Source: Clostridium_S neuense
GTDB taxonomy: Bacteria; Bacillota; Clostridia; Clostridiales; Clostridiaceae
Direction: 5' to 3'
Length of the DNA stretch: 64,000 nucleotides
NCBI RefSeq assembly: GCF_045310695.1
Contig: NZ_JBJIAA010000004.1
Coordinates: 124,001 to 188,000, forward strand
Of the stretch, positions 17,633-27,240 are shown piece after piece (the stretch's first letter is position 1; every line of letters starts with the position of its first letter). The notes under the pieces are model-generated. The model was not told where the DNA came from and made no database searches. It saw nothing but the letters and a program-made list of their open reading frames with translations. The translations under genes and the position numbers were made by a program.

Positions 17633-18892
17633 TTAGAAAAGATCTGTAAAAAAATCCTTAACCTTTGAAAAAATATTTATATTTTCCTGGCTTTTTTTAC
17701 TATTTTTATTCCATATACTTTTTATTTCATCTTCATTACTAAAATTTGAAAAATCATCATTTTCAATATTTACACTATTACATATATCATATGTAATACC
17801 TACTGCTCCTGCATACATAGGATTAGAAGCCCCTACATAATTAGGTGAACCTATTGCTACATTTTTACCTAAAATACTAGTACCAAGCTCATCTGCTCCT
17901 CTTATTAATGCTATACCACCACCAACTATTACGACATTTGATATTTCATTATAATATCCACTATCAACTATTTTCTTTTTTATAAACTCATATAATTCTT
18001 CTACTCTTGATTTTATTATTAATTTTAAAAACTTACAATCAACCTCTACAACTTGATTACCAGGTAATTTTACATTAACCTTTTCAGCATATCCAGAATT
18101 TCCACTTCTGATATCTGCAAATCTTAATTTTAACTTCTCTGCCTCATTAAATGGTATTTTCACTCCAATTGAAATATCATTAGTTATATTATTACCACCT
18201 AAAGGAATAAAGTCTTCATAACAAATATTATCATTTTTTATTATAGTTATGTCAATTGTTTCTGCTCCAACATCAATTAATGCACACCCAAGTTCTCTAC
18301 TTTCTGTAGATAACACAACATTTGAAACAACTTTAGGTGCAAAGCAAATTCCTTTTACATTATATCCAGCTTTAGCTACACTTTTTATAAAATTATTTAC
18401 AATAGCCGATTGGGCCGTAATAACGTGAACATCAGCCTCTAACCTCATCCCGCTCATTCCAATAGGATCTTTAATATTATCATATCCATCAACAATAAAC
18501 TGCTGAGGTTCGACACCTATAATTTCATTATTAGACGGTACGGATATGAGTTTGGCAGACTCTAAGAGTCTTTCTACATCTTTACTTCTTATCTCTCTGT
18601 CATCTGATGAAACTGCAATTACAGCCTTATTATGTACTAATCCACATATGCTTCCAGGAAGTGATACGTAGACATTGTCTATTTTAATATCAATTATCAT
18701 TTGTAGTTTTTCAATGCATTCTTTTATAGATTCAGCTGTTTTATCTATATTAACAACAATGGATTTCTTCAACCCTTTACAATCAGAAGAAGTTATTCCT
18801 AGTATTTCAAGTTCCCCTCTTTTTGCGATTTTTCCTGCTGCTGCACAAATTTTTGATGATCCTATGTCCAATCCTACAATGTAACTATCCAT
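17633..18892 (-). CDS. ftsA: Cell division protein FtsA (actin-like)
   Basis: A 419-residue actin-fold ATPase that tethers FtsZ to the membrane. Phosphate-binding segments are IVGLDIGSSKICAA at the N-terminus and ALIDVGAETIDITI mid-protein; VVIVGGGIALIRGADEL is the adenosine motif. The last residues (SKVKDFFTDLF) form the amphipathic membrane-binding helix. The ATG follows GGAGGGAAG. The 288-bp region upstream is AT-rich with no promoter I could place securely. Some clostridial homologues are annotated only as FtsA-like; adjacency to ftsZ supports ftsA. Confidence 0.93.
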   Translation of the reverse strand: MDSYIVGLDIGSSKICAAAGKIAKRGELEILGITSSDCKGLKKSIVVNIDKTAESIKECIEKLQMIIDIKIDNVYVSLPGSICGLVHNKAVIAVSSDDREIRSKDVERLLESAKLISVPSNNEIIGVEPQQFIVDGYDNIKDPIGMSGMRLEADVHVITAQSAIVNNFIKSVAKAGYNVKGICFAPKVVSNVVLSTESRELGCALIDVGAETIDITIIKNDNICYEDFIPLGGNNITNDISIGVKIPFNEAEKLKLRFADIRSGNSGYAEKVNVKLPGNQVVEVDCKFLKLIIKSRVEELYEFIKKKIVDSGYYNEISNVVIVGGGIALIRGADELGTSILGKNVAIGSPNYVGASNPMYAGAVGITYDICNSVNIENDDFSNFSNEDEIKSIWNKNSKKSQENINIFSKVKDFFTDLF

Positions 18893-19126
18893 TTACTTCC
18901 CTCCCTCTATGAGAACTCACATGTAGGGGAATAATACTTAAAATTTAACATATCTTGTATAAAAATTCCCTTAAATATTAATTTGTTTCAATTTAATATT
19001 TAATTAATAATTAAAATTCTCCACATTAAATTATATTCAACATAAATACAAATTTTCCTTTAATAATTTTAATAAAAATATAACTTCGCTTAAATGTACA
19101 CATAGTTATAGTATATACAAAAAATA

Positions 19127-19150
19127 AGAGATATACAAGATATCCCCTCT
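19127..19150 (-). terminator. Probable terminator after the glycosyltransferase gene
   Basis: On the minus strand AGAGGGGATAT pairs imperfectly (a bulge of G residues) with ATATCTCT, followed by TATTTTTTG. It lies 31 bases past the glycosyltransferase stop. Confidence 0.55.
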
Positions 19151-19180
19151 ACTTTTAGCATGATTTATGAAAAAATATTT

Positions 19181-20458
19181 CTAATTAACCTTTTCTAATT
19201 CAGATATATCCATACTTCTTGTATGAGCTGTGTGACTCCATTTTTTATCATTCTTATTAATAATTCCAATTAATGCAATGGGCGCCCATGTCAATAAATA
19301 AATAGGATAAAATATTACATAGCATAATAATATTTTTAAACTTAATTTTTTATCTATAAAAATTACTAAAGGTGTGTATATATATTGAGCTACAGCAACA
19401 ATAGCAGCACAAATCTTAAGCAAATTAAAATCCATATATAATCCTATTGAATTAATTTTATATATAAAATCAGAAATTTGTGATAATAATTGTGAAAAAC
19501 TTAATATTCCAGCCACTCCAAAAAGAACTGTAATTATAGGCTGAATTGTATAAATTGCACAATCAAAGGCTGTAAAGCTCCTTTTTAAAACAGCCCTCTT
19601 CATAAGCTTAAAGAAATATCGGCTGTAAACATCTGCAAAACCTTGCATCCATCGTTTTCTTTGATTCCAAGATTGTTTTAATTTTAATGGCTTTTCATCA
19701 TACACAATAGCATCATGTGCCCAACCAACCTTATAACCATTTAATATAAGCTTGCAAGTGAACTCTAGATCTTCTGTAAGACAAGTTGCACCCCATCCAA
19801 GCTTTTTTAACACATCTACATCTATACATAGACCTGTTCCCCCCAATTGAGCAGAAAGCCCTATGTTAGCCTTCGCCAATTGAATCATTCTATCAGTAGA
19901 CCAAAAAGCTATTGAGTAGCTTCCAGTAATCCATGAATCAACAGGATTTTTACTGTCAAGATATCCTTGAACAACCTTATAGCCCTCGCATAATTTTTTA
20001 TTCATTTCATTAAGAAAGTTCTTAGATGCTAAATTATCTGCATCAAATATTATGACAGCATCATACTTTTTCTCCATCTTGAATATTTTGTCAAACATCC
20101 ACTCTAACGCATAACCCTTACCACGTTTGTCTTTACTTTTTCTTTCATATACAATGGCACCCTTTTCCTTAGCTTTCATCGTTGTACTATCATTAGAATT
20201 GTCAGAAATAACATATATATCATATAATTCCTTAGGATAATCTAACCTGTTAAGACTATCAACCATTTCACCGATTACAGCTTCCTCATTGTGGGCTGCA
20301 ACTATAATTGCAAATTTTTTTTCTGGGTTAAACTTTTTACTATCTTTTTTTCTATAAAGCCCGAAAAAAGATATAAGCAAATAATACATTGCAATAATTA
20401 AAACTGTATATGTAAATACGCGTAAAATTACATGCATTATGCTATTTACTATATTCAC
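19181..20458 (-). CDS. Membrane family 2 glycosyltransferase (processive type)
   Basis: A 425-residue membrane enzyme of the cellulose-synthase/poly-N-acetylglucosamine-synthase type. TM1 is at about 10-32; the GT-A catalytic domain has IVAAHNEEAVIGEMVDSL, the metal-binding IFDADN, the acceptor-site TEDLEF and the QRKRWMQG (QxxRW) motif. Three to four further membrane helices follow (about 300-410). This suggests synthesis and export of a polysaccharide or glycolipid, but the substrate cannot be read from the sequence. The start is GTG at 20458 after a run of G. It is a single-gene unit between pilT and ftsA. Confidence 0.87.
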   Translation of the reverse strand: MNIVNSIMHVILRVFTYTVLIIAMYYLLISFFGLYRKKDSKKFNPEKKFAIIVAAHNEEAVIGEMVDSLNRLDYPKELYDIYVISDNSNDSTTMKAKEKGAIVYERKSKDKRGKGYALEWMFDKIFKMEKKYDAVIIFDADNLASKNFLNEMNKKLCEGYKVVQGYLDSKNPVDSWITGSYSIAFWSTDRMIQLAKANIGLSAQLGGTGLCIDVDVLKKLGWGATCLTEDLEFTCKLILNGYKVGWAHDAIVYDEKPLKLKQSWNQRKRWMQGFADVYSRYFFKLMKRAVLKRSFTAFDCAIYTIQPIITVLFGVAGILSFSQLLSQISDFIYKINSIGLYMDFNLLKICAAIVAVAQYIYTPLVIFIDKKLSLKILLCYVIFYPIYLLTWAPIALIGIINKNDKKWSHTAHTRSMDISELEKVN

Positions 20459-20554
20459 TATGTACCCCCCCTAATCAAAAATATTTTAGCACAAATAAAT
20501 GTTAAATACTATAGTTTTGACTATTTTATCTCAATTTATTGGAAATACAAGCTT

Positions 20555-20581
20555 AAAAAGCTCCGAATAGTCAGAGCTTTT
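20555..20581 (-). terminator. Rho-independent terminator after pilT
   Basis: Stem AAAAGCTCTGA / TCGGAGCTTTTT with a CTAT loop on the minus strand, about 40 bases after the pilT stop. Confidence 0.85.
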
Positions 20582-20619
20582 ATCTTTAATGCATATCATA
20601 ATTTATACTTTAGAAAATT

Positions 20620-21678
20620 CTATAAGACTAACATTTTTGTCATAAACTCTCTATCAACACATGAAGCTATAGCAACATCATATGAAATAATTCCGTGCTT
20701 ATATAGTTCTTCAATAGACATATCCATCGTTTTCATGCCATATTTTGAGCCTGTTTGAACTAATGACTGAATTTGATGAGTTTTTCCTTCTCTTATAAGG
20801 TTTTGTATTCCAGGTGTAGCCATCATTATTTCAAGTGCAGCAACTCTTCCCTTTCCATCTTTTCTTGAAAGAAGCTGTTGAGATACAATTCCCTGTAAAA
20901 CTCCAGAAAGTTGAATTCTTATCTGCTGCTGTTGATGATCTGGGAATACATCTACAATTCTATCTATTGTTTTTGCAGCTCCTATAGTATGAAGTGTAGA
21001 AAGCACTAAGTGACCTGTTTCTGCTGCAGTAATAGCTGTAGATATAGTTTCAAGATCCCTCATCTCACCAATTAATATAACATCTGGATCTTCTCTTAAT
21101 ATAGATTTCAAAGCATCCTTATAGGATGTACAATCCTTTCCTATTTCTCTTTGATTTATTATACTCTTATTGTGTTTATGTACATATTCTATTGGATCTT
21201 CTAAAGTAATAATATGTTCAGATCTAGTACAATTTATTTCATTAATCATAGACGCAAGGGTTGTACTTTTTCCAGAACCTGTTGGTCCTGTTACAAGTAT
21301 AAGCCCTCTTTTATTTTCTAATAAATCTTTTATAACCATAGGAAAATTAAGTTCTTTAAGTGATGGAATTTTAAGTTCAACAACTCTTATAGCTATTGCA
21401 TCACTGCCTCTTTGTCTATATACGTTAACTCTAAAACGTCCAACTCCAGAAATTGAATACGACTTATCGTACTCTCCTACCTTTAAATATTTTTCATAGT
21501 CATCGCCTAATATCTTCTTAGCATATTTACTACTGTCCTCTGGTAAAATTGTTTCTTCCTTATTTAAAATATTCAATCCTCCATTTATTCTTAAAACAGG
21601 TGGTAACCCAACTGTAATGTGCAAATCAGAAGCTTTCTTTTCTACAGTTAATTTCAATAATTCATTAAGTGTCTTCAA
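20620..21678 (-). CDS. pilT: Twitching motility / type IV pilus retraction ATPase PilT
   Basis: A 352-residue hexameric secretion-type ATPase. Walker A GPTGSGKST, the Asp box (EDPIEY), Walker B (DPDVILIGEMRD), the His box (TGHLVLSTLHT) and the PilT-specific C-terminal motif GIQNLIREGKTHQIQ are all present. PilT depolymerises type IV pili. No other pilus gene lies in this window. The start is TTG at 21678, seven bases after GGGAGGA. It sits alone between sigK and a glycosyltransferase, with its own terminator. Confidence 0.93.
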   Translation of the reverse strand: MKTLNELLKLTVEKKASDLHITVGLPPVLRINGGLNILNKEETILPEDSSKYAKKILGDDYEKYLKVGEYDKSYSISGVGRFRVNVYRQRGSDAIAIRVVELKIPSLKELNFPMVIKDLLENKRGLILVTGPTGSGKSTTLASMINEINCTRSEHIITLEDPIEYVHKHNKSIINQREIGKDCTSYKDALKSILREDPDVILIGEMRDLETISTAITAAETGHLVLSTLHTIGAAKTIDRIVDVFPDHQQQQIRIQLSGVLQGIVSQQLLSRKDGKGRVAALEIMMATPGIQNLIREGKTHQIQSLVQTGSKYGMKTMDMSIEELYKHGIISYDVAIASCVDREFMTKMLVL

Positions 21679-21832
21679 CGCTATTCCTCCCTAAGTATAT
21701 AATATAATTCCTTACTTTTATATGGGGTATCTTTATTTATATCAGTTTTAACTGTAATTATACTACATTTTAATTCCAATTAAAATAGAAAGATTTATTC
21801 CTTTGTATTTTAGAATTCACTTTATATATAAG

Positions 21833-22546
21833 TTATTTATTATATTTTATAGTGTTATTATCAAGCTGCTTGCATAGTTTTTTTAATGCCCTTTTCTCTA
21901 TTCGTGATACATAAGATCTTGAAATTCCTAAAATCTTAGCAATTTCTCTTTGATTTTTAGGCTTTCCATCTCCAAGCCCATATCGCATTTTTATTATAAT
22001 TTTTTCTCTTCCTTTAAGTGAATTTTCAATTTCTATATATAGTTTGCTTATCTGTATTCTGTTTTCAACAATTTCGATAACTGAATCCTCATCACTACTT
22101 AATATATCCATAAGAGATATTTCATTGCCTTCTTTGTCAACACCTATTGGATCTTGAAGATATACTTCATTTTTAATTTTTTTATTGTTCCTTATAAGCA
22201 TTAATATCTCATTTTCAATACATCTTGCAGCATAGGTAGCAAGCCTTGTTCCCTTTAAGCTATTATAGGAATCTATTGCTTTTATTAGTCCTATGGTACC
22301 TATTGATATTAAATCATCAACTTCTTTTCCATAATATGAGTACTTCTTCACAATATGTGCAACCAACCTTAAATTTCTTTCAATAAGTACACTTTTTGCT
22401 TGAGGATTACCTTCTTCTAATTGCTTGATATACTCCTTTTCTTCACTTTCTGTAAGAGGTTTAGGAAATGACGTTCCGTTCCCAATATATGCTGTAAAAA
22501 ATGACATACCGCCCATTATATTTAATAAATAATATATTGATAACAA
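21833..22546 (-). CDS. sigK: Late mother-cell sigma factor precursor pro-SigK
   Basis: A 237-residue sigma-K precursor. The hydrophobic prosequence occupies about the first 20 residues (MLSIYYLLNIMGGMSFFTAY) before GNGTSFPKPL, where mature protein homology begins. Region 2 (NLRLVAHIVKKYSYYGKEVDDL) and the region 4 HTH (NQREIAKILGISRSYVSRIE) are intact. The start is TTG at 22546, seven bases after TAGGAGG. The gene is continuous, with no skin-type prophage insertion. An AT-rich hairpin (21767-21786) follows the stop. Confidence 0.95.
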   Translation of the reverse strand: MLSIYYLLNIMGGMSFFTAYIGNGTSFPKPLTESEEKEYIKQLEEGNPQAKSVLIERNLRLVAHIVKKYSYYGKEVDDLISIGTIGLIKAIDSYNSLKGTRLATYAARCIENEILMLIRNNKKIKNEVYLQDPIGVDKEGNEISLMDILSSDEDSVIEIVENRIQISKLYIEIENSLKGREKIIIKMRYGLGDGKPKNQREIAKILGISRSYVSRIEKRALKKLCKQLDNNTIKYNK

Positions 22547-22633
22547 AGGTTTTCCTCCTAATAGTGCTTATTAATATATTATTTAAACAGCTTGTATAAT
22601 GTTCCTAAAAAACAAATATTTTTTGAGTAACTT

Positions 22634-24247
22634 TTAGTTGTTACTATTAAGTGCTTCAACTATTTTTTTAAATATAGGCGCCGTTGTAGTAGCTGCACTC
22701 ATATTTTTATCTATTTCAGGTGCAAATATAATTGCTGAATAATTAATACCCTTAGCATTAAAAAATCCTGCAAACCAAGAGTCTACATTTTTAATAGTTT
22801 TATCTTTGTTTTCTCCTCTTTGTGCTGTTCCTGTTTTTCCACCAATACATGGATTAGGAGTGTACGCAAGTAGTCCTGTTCCGTGTTTATCTGTAATAAC
22901 TTGTTTAAAAAGCTCCAGCATTATGTTAGCTGTATTTTCACTTATAACTCTATTACTATATATTTTTTCTTTTTCTACCTTGCCAGTATTTCCATCAACA
23001 TATGAATCAACAATATGTGGTTTAACATATATCCCCTTATTAACTACAGTATTAGGAATAGATAGTGCTCCTAATGGGGTTATTCTAAGGCTTTGGCCAT
23101 ATGATAGTAAACTTAAATTTCCTGTATTATTAGAATCCATATTATCCATTGAACCACTACTTTCTCCATCTATATTTAGTACTTTATCAAACAATCCTTG
23201 CTTTTTAGCAGTATTATATATGTTATAAAAACCAGTTTTTTGTCCTATGTTTATAAAAACATCATTAGAAGAAACTACAAATGCTTGTTTTGGAGTACAG
23301 TAATCATAAACTTTTTCTTCACTATATTTTCCCGTATCTTTTATAGGTTTATCTAAATCAATACTTTTGTTTTCAATAGCAGCCTCCTCAACTATAGCCT
23401 TAAATATGGAACCTGGATAATAAACTCCCTTTAGTCCTAAATTTATATTAGCATCGTACAAATCCTTTTGGCTAATTGCTCTTATAGCTCCATTTTCACT
23501 TTCCATTACAATTGCACAAACCTGTTTAAGGTCACTACTGCTTAATATGCTTTGAACTTTATCATTTATAGTTTTATCTATAGTAAGTTTAACTTTAGAA
23601 AGATTTTTACTGTTAATTTCAGTTGAAGAAACAGTATTTCCATTATTATCGTTTTTAAATACCTTTTCTGGGTAGGCATTGTTTTTAAACTTATCATATA
23701 TTAATTTTTCAATTGAATTATTTGCTTTAAATTTTTTATTATTTTTATCCTTAGGATTAGTTAATATATTGTATATATCCGCTGCTTTACTTCTATCTAT
23801 TTTATTAACATAGTAGGTATATATACCATTTACATCCTTAAACTTTTTAAGATTATTGTAAAGTGCCTCATCTATTTTCCAATATAGCTTATTGGTTGAG
23901 TCTTCTATGGATATTTCACTTAAATCATAATTTTTATTATAATTTTTTAAGATATAATTTAATGCAGTTAATTCTCTTATATTTGTATCACTATTGTTCC
24001 TACTAAAAATATATGGATTTACTACAACATAGTATTCTTTGTTAAACGATAAAAGATTATTTCCATTGCAATCTACGACATCATAATTTGCATCAGAAAT
24101 TTTTTCAAAAGATGACATTTGTGCTGCATAATTCACCTGCAAAGCTTTATTGCTGCTCATAATAAAATATAACCTGTATATTAAAAAAGAAAAAGCGACA
24201 ATAAGCACAGCAAATATGGATATGCATCTAATTTTTGATTTATACAT
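22634..24247 (-). CDS. Class B penicillin-binding protein (transpeptidase)
   Basis: A 537-residue membrane-anchored peptidoglycan transpeptidase with one N-terminal helix (about 8-30). The catalytic triad of motifs is complete: SxxK as GSIFK with Ser280, SxN as SSND at 326-328, and KTG as GGKTGTAQ near 468. The middle of the protein (about 60-210) is a divergent, Asn/Lys-rich dimerisation region. It resembles FtsI/SpoVD relatives but lacks a PASTA domain. It lies next to sigK, so a sporulation role is possible but not shown. Its ribosome site GGTGAGG is inside the 3' arm of the hairpin at 24251-24294. Confidence 0.88.
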   Translation of the reverse strand: MYKSKIRCISIFAVLIVAFSFLIYRLYFIMSSNKALQVNYAAQMSSFEKISDANYDVVDCNGNNLLSFNKEYYVVVNPYIFSRNNSDTNIRELTALNYILKNYNKNYDLSEISIEDSTNKLYWKIDEALYNNLKKFKDVNGIYTYYVNKIDRSKAADIYNILTNPKDKNNKKFKANNSIEKLIYDKFKNNAYPEKVFKNDNNGNTVSSTEINSKNLSKVKLTIDKTINDKVQSILSSSDLKQVCAIVMESENGAIRAISQKDLYDANINLGLKGVYYPGSIFKAIVEEAAIENKSIDLDKPIKDTGKYSEEKVYDYCTPKQAFVVSSNDVFINIGQKTGFYNIYNTAKKQGLFDKVLNIDGESSGSMDNMDSNNTGNLSLLSYGQSLRITPLGALSIPNTVVNKGIYVKPHIVDSYVDGNTGKVEKEKIYSNRVISENTANIMLELFKQVITDKHGTGLLAYTPNPCIGGKTGTAQRGENKDKTIKNVDSWFAGFFNAKGINYSAIIFAPEIDKNMSAATTTAPIFKKIVEALNSNN

Positions 24248-24250
24248 AAA

Positions 24251-24294
24251 AACACCTCACCTAGTCTAAATTTTTGACTAAAATGAGGTATTTT
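24251..24294 (-). terminator. Hairpin after trhP that overlaps the PBP ribosome site
   Basis: Minus strand: ATACCTCATTTTAGTC pairs with GACTAGGTGAGGTGT around a nine-base loop, then TTTTT and the PBP ATG. It can act as a terminator for typA-mltG-trmR-trhP, but the pairing also buries GGTGAGG, the only ribosome site for the PBP gene. So it might equally gate translation of read-through mRNA. Confidence 0.65.
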
Positions 24295-24310
24295 ATTCAA
24301 AAGTAATCTC

Positions 24311-25534
24311 TTACTTTTCCTTTTCCTTAATTAACATATTACCTTTACTTAAAACTTCGTCACACTTTATTGTGTATATCATTTGTGCTACAGGTGCACT
24401 CTCTATTTTTTCGCCCTTTTCATTTTTCATATCCTCTAGCTTTATTTGGAAGTTATCTCCCTTAGGTCTTAAAACTTCTACTGTATCACCAGAATAAACT
24501 TTATTCTTCTGTTCAATAACGGCAACTTTAGAAGCCTCATCATAATCTTTTACTATTCCAACTATATCAAAATCTCTTATATATGATGAAGATCCATAAT
24601 ACTGCCTATTATCCTCTCCATAATAAAATCCTGTGCAGTATCCTCTATGACTTGGTTTTAATAAGTAATCCATCCATTTAGAATCAAATTTATATTGAGA
24701 AGGATTTTCAAAATACTTATCTAAAGCCTCTCTATATGCTTTTACCACAGATGCAACATAATAAGCACTCTTCATTCTTCCTTCGATTTTAAGTGAGTTT
24801 ATTCCAGACTCAACCAAGTCCGGAATATGCTCAATCATGCATAGATCCTTTGAATTCATTATATATGTTCCTTTATCATCTTCCATTATTGGAAAGTACT
24901 GTCCAGGTCTTTTTTCTTCAACAAGAGCATATTTATATCTGCAAGGTTGAGCGCACTGTCCTCTATTCGAATCTCTTCCTGTCATATAATTAGATAAAAG
25001 GCATCTTCCTGAATAAGAAATACACATAGAACCATGAACAAAAGCCTCAATTTCACAAGTTTCCGGAAGATTTCTTCTAATTTCTTTTATTTCCTCAAGA
25101 GACATTTCTCTTGCAAGAACTATTCTTTTAACTCCTTGTTTATGCCAAAATAAAGCTGATTTCCAATTTACATTATTAGCTTGAGTACTTAAATGCAGCT
25201 CTAAATCTGGGACAACCTCTCTCGCAGTCATTATTATTCCAGGATCAGAAACTAAAACTGCATCAGCCTTTAAATTATACAATTCTTTTAAGTAGTCTTC
25301 TAATCCAATTAAGTCTTCATTATGAGGAAAAACATTTAAAGTTACATACACCTTTTTTCCTAGGGAATGTGCAAAATCAATTCCCTGCTTCAATTCATTA
25401 GGGCCAAAATTATCTGCAAAAGCCCTTAAATTAAGTTTACTTCCACCAAGATAAACAGCATCTGCCCCATATTCAATGGCAGCTTTTAATTTTTCTAGAT
25501 TTCCAGCTGGTGCTAATATTTCAGGTTTATTCAC
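24311..25534 (-). CDS. trhP: U32 family protein, tRNA 5-hydroxyuridine synthesis (TrhP-like)
   Basis: A 407-residue member of peptidase family U32, now known to include the prephenate-dependent tRNA U34 hydroxylation protein TrhP (YegQ; YrrN/YrrO in Bacillus). The N-terminus NKPEILAPAGNLEKLKAA, the signature EAFVHGSMCISYSGRCLLSN and the Cys pair in NRGQCAQPCRY are diagnostic. The start is GTG at 25534. Its AGGAGG site is formed by the last two Arg codons of trmR, so the two are translationally coupled. Pairing with the methyltransferase TrmR supports a role in 5-methoxyuridine synthesis on tRNA. Confidence 0.85.
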   Translation of the reverse strand: MNKPEILAPAGNLEKLKAAIEYGADAVYLGGSKLNLRAFADNFGPNELKQGIDFAHSLGKKVYVTLNVFPHNEDLIGLEDYLKELYNLKADAVLVSDPGIIMTAREVVPDLELHLSTQANNVNWKSALFWHKQGVKRIVLAREMSLEEIKEIRRNLPETCEIEAFVHGSMCISYSGRCLLSNYMTGRDSNRGQCAQPCRYKYALVEEKRPGQYFPIMEDDKGTYIMNSKDLCMIEHIPDLVESGINSLKIEGRMKSAYYVASVVKAYREALDKYFENPSQYKFDSKWMDYLLKPSHRGYCTGFYYGEDNRQYYGSSSYIRDFDIVGIVKDYDEASKVAVIEQKNKVYSGDTVEVLRPKGDNFQIKLEDMKNEKGEKIESAPVAQMIYTIKCDEVLSKGNMLIKEKEK

Positions 25535-25538
25535 AATC

Positions 25539-26177
25539 TTACCTCCTTGTTGTAACTGCAATTCCATCTCCCATTGGAATCACAGAAGTAATCAAATTTT
25601 TATCATTCGAAACCATGTCAAGATAGCTTTTCATTCTTTTAACTATGGTGATTTTTCTTCTTTGTAATAATTCTCTATTTGCCACCATGCCTCTAAATAG
25701 TACATTATCTGCTATTACAATTCCATCCTTTTTAAGCATTCTAAGACATTCATTAAAAAAGTCTTCATAATGACCTTTACCAGCATCTATAAATATAATA
25801 TCATATTCATCCTTAAGTCCTTTGAGGGATTCCATACAATCTCCTAATATAACATTTATTCTTTTGTCCATTCCATATTTATGTATATTTTGGAGTGCTA
25901 TATTTACCATTTCTTCGCTTCTATCTATAGACGTTATATGAGCCTCTGAATTAGTAGCCATTAAAATCGCAGAATACCCTATAGCAGTTCCAAGCTCAAG
26001 TATTTTAAGTGGCCTTTTTATTGTTACCATTAATTGAAGAAACTTAGCAGTTTCTTTTTGAACTATTGGCACATTATTATCTTTTGCATATTGCTCTAAT
26101 TCCTTAAGAAATCCTTGCTCTTCAGGAATCAATTTTCTTATATAATTTTCAATGTAATCATACATTATTTTGCTCAT
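25539..26177 (-). CDS. trmR: O-methyltransferase, tRNA 5-hydroxyuridine methyltransferase TrmR-like
   Basis: A 212-residue class I SAM-dependent O-methyltransferase of the YrrM/TrmR type. Motif I is ILELGTAIGYSAILMA near 58-73, motif II is ITSIDRSEEMV, and metal-ligand segments are DIIFIDAGKGHYEDFF and ADNVLFRG. In Bacillus subtilis the orthologue converts 5-hydroxyuridine to 5-methoxyuridine at tRNA position 34 and its gene is followed by the U32 genes, the same order seen here. Placed 16 bp after mltG in the typA-mltG-trmR-trhP run. Confidence 0.87.
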   Translation of the reverse strand: MSKIMYDYIENYIRKLIPEEQGFLKELEQYAKDNNVPIVQKETAKFLQLMVTIKRPLKILELGTAIGYSAILMATNSEAHITSIDRSEEMVNIALQNIHKYGMDKRINVILGDCMESLKGLKDEYDIIFIDAGKGHYEDFFNECLRMLKKDGIVIADNVLFRGMVANRELLQRRKITIVKRMKSYLDMVSNDKNLITSVIPMGDGIAVTTRR

Positions 26178-26193
26178 TAGAATTCCTCCAAAA

Positions 26194-27213
26194 CTAAAAT
26201 CCCTGAGTTTTTTGTTTCATCTTTAAAAATTCACTATAATTCCTTGTAAAAAAATGTGTTCCATCATTCTTAGCTACAAAATAAATATAATCTGTATTTT
26301 CTGGTTTAATTGCTGCAACTATTGAATTCTTACCTGGCGAACATATAGGTCCCTCGGGCATGCCATTTACTAGATAAGTATTATAGTTGGATTTTACTTT
26401 AAGATCATTATATGTCAGCTTATCCTTATGATATCCAAGTGCATACTCTACCGTTGCACAAGATTGGAGCTTCATATTAAGCTTTATTCTATTATAAAAA
26501 ACCGATGAGATTACCGCTCTTTCTTTCTGAACCTCTGCTTCACGCTCTATAATTGAAGCCATAGTTATTATCTTATCAATGTCATCTATTTTACCATCAG
26601 ACTCCTTTTTTAGTTCAGTAAATACTGAATTAAATCTTTGGAGCATAGTATCTATTATAGCTTTTCCCTCTGCATTCTTTTTAAATTCATAAGTATCCGG
26701 GAAAAGATAACCTTCAAGTTTATACTTTCTTTTACTATCATTCTTAATATAACTAGGAATATTATATTCCTCGCAAGCCTTCAAGAAATTACTACTTGAT
26801 ATTATTCCTTTTTTTTCTAAGGTGCTTGCTATCTGCGTTATTTCAAATCCCTCTGGTATTGTTACTTTAATATATGTATCATCAAAAGTTCCATTGTTCA
26901 TATCACTTACAAGAGAATTTATGGTTTCTCCAGCTTTTATTGAATAAAATCCCGGTTTAATTTCACCGGGAAATTTTTTATATTTCACATATGCCTTAAG
27001 TAAAAACTTATTTTTAATCAAATCATTCTTGCCTAGTCTATCTATTATTTTATATAAATTATCATCTTTTTTTACTTCAAATCTATATTTATTATTCACT
27101 TTAAATGGATTTTCTATTGTCCTACTTATATATAATACCCCAATTAAAATAATAAGCAAAGAACAAATCAAAATAGAAATTTTTCTTTTAGCAAATAATT
27201 TTTTAATCTCCAT
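26194..27213 (-). CDS. mltG: Endolytic transglycosylase MltG (YceG)
   Basis: A 339-residue membrane-anchored lytic transglycosylase that cuts nascent peptidoglycan strands. TM helix at about 12-30; LysM-like subdomain roughly 45-110; catalytic domain with SIIEREAEVQKER, in which Glu223 matches the catalytic Glu of the Escherichia coli enzyme; C-terminal signature NTYLVNGMPEGPICSPG. It follows typA by 27 bp and precedes trmR. Standard length; nothing odd. Confidence 0.94.
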   Translation of the reverse strand: MEIKKLFAKRKISILICSLLIILIGVLYISRTIENPFKVNNKYRFEVKKDDNLYKIIDRLGKNDLIKNKFLLKAYVKYKKFPGEIKPGFYSIKAGETINSLVSDMNNGTFDDTYIKVTIPEGFEITQIASTLEKKGIISSSNFLKACEEYNIPSYIKNDSKRKYKLEGYLFPDTYEFKKNAEGKAIIDTMLQRFNSVFTELKKESDGKIDDIDKIITMASIIEREAEVQKERAVISSVFYNRIKLNMKLQSCATVEYALGYHKDKLTYNDLKVKSNYNTYLVNGMPEGPICSPGKNSIVAAIKPENTDYIYFVAKNDGTHFFTRNYSEFLKMKQKTQGF

Positions 27214-27240
27214 AGACCCATTCCCCTTAATTATGGTTCT

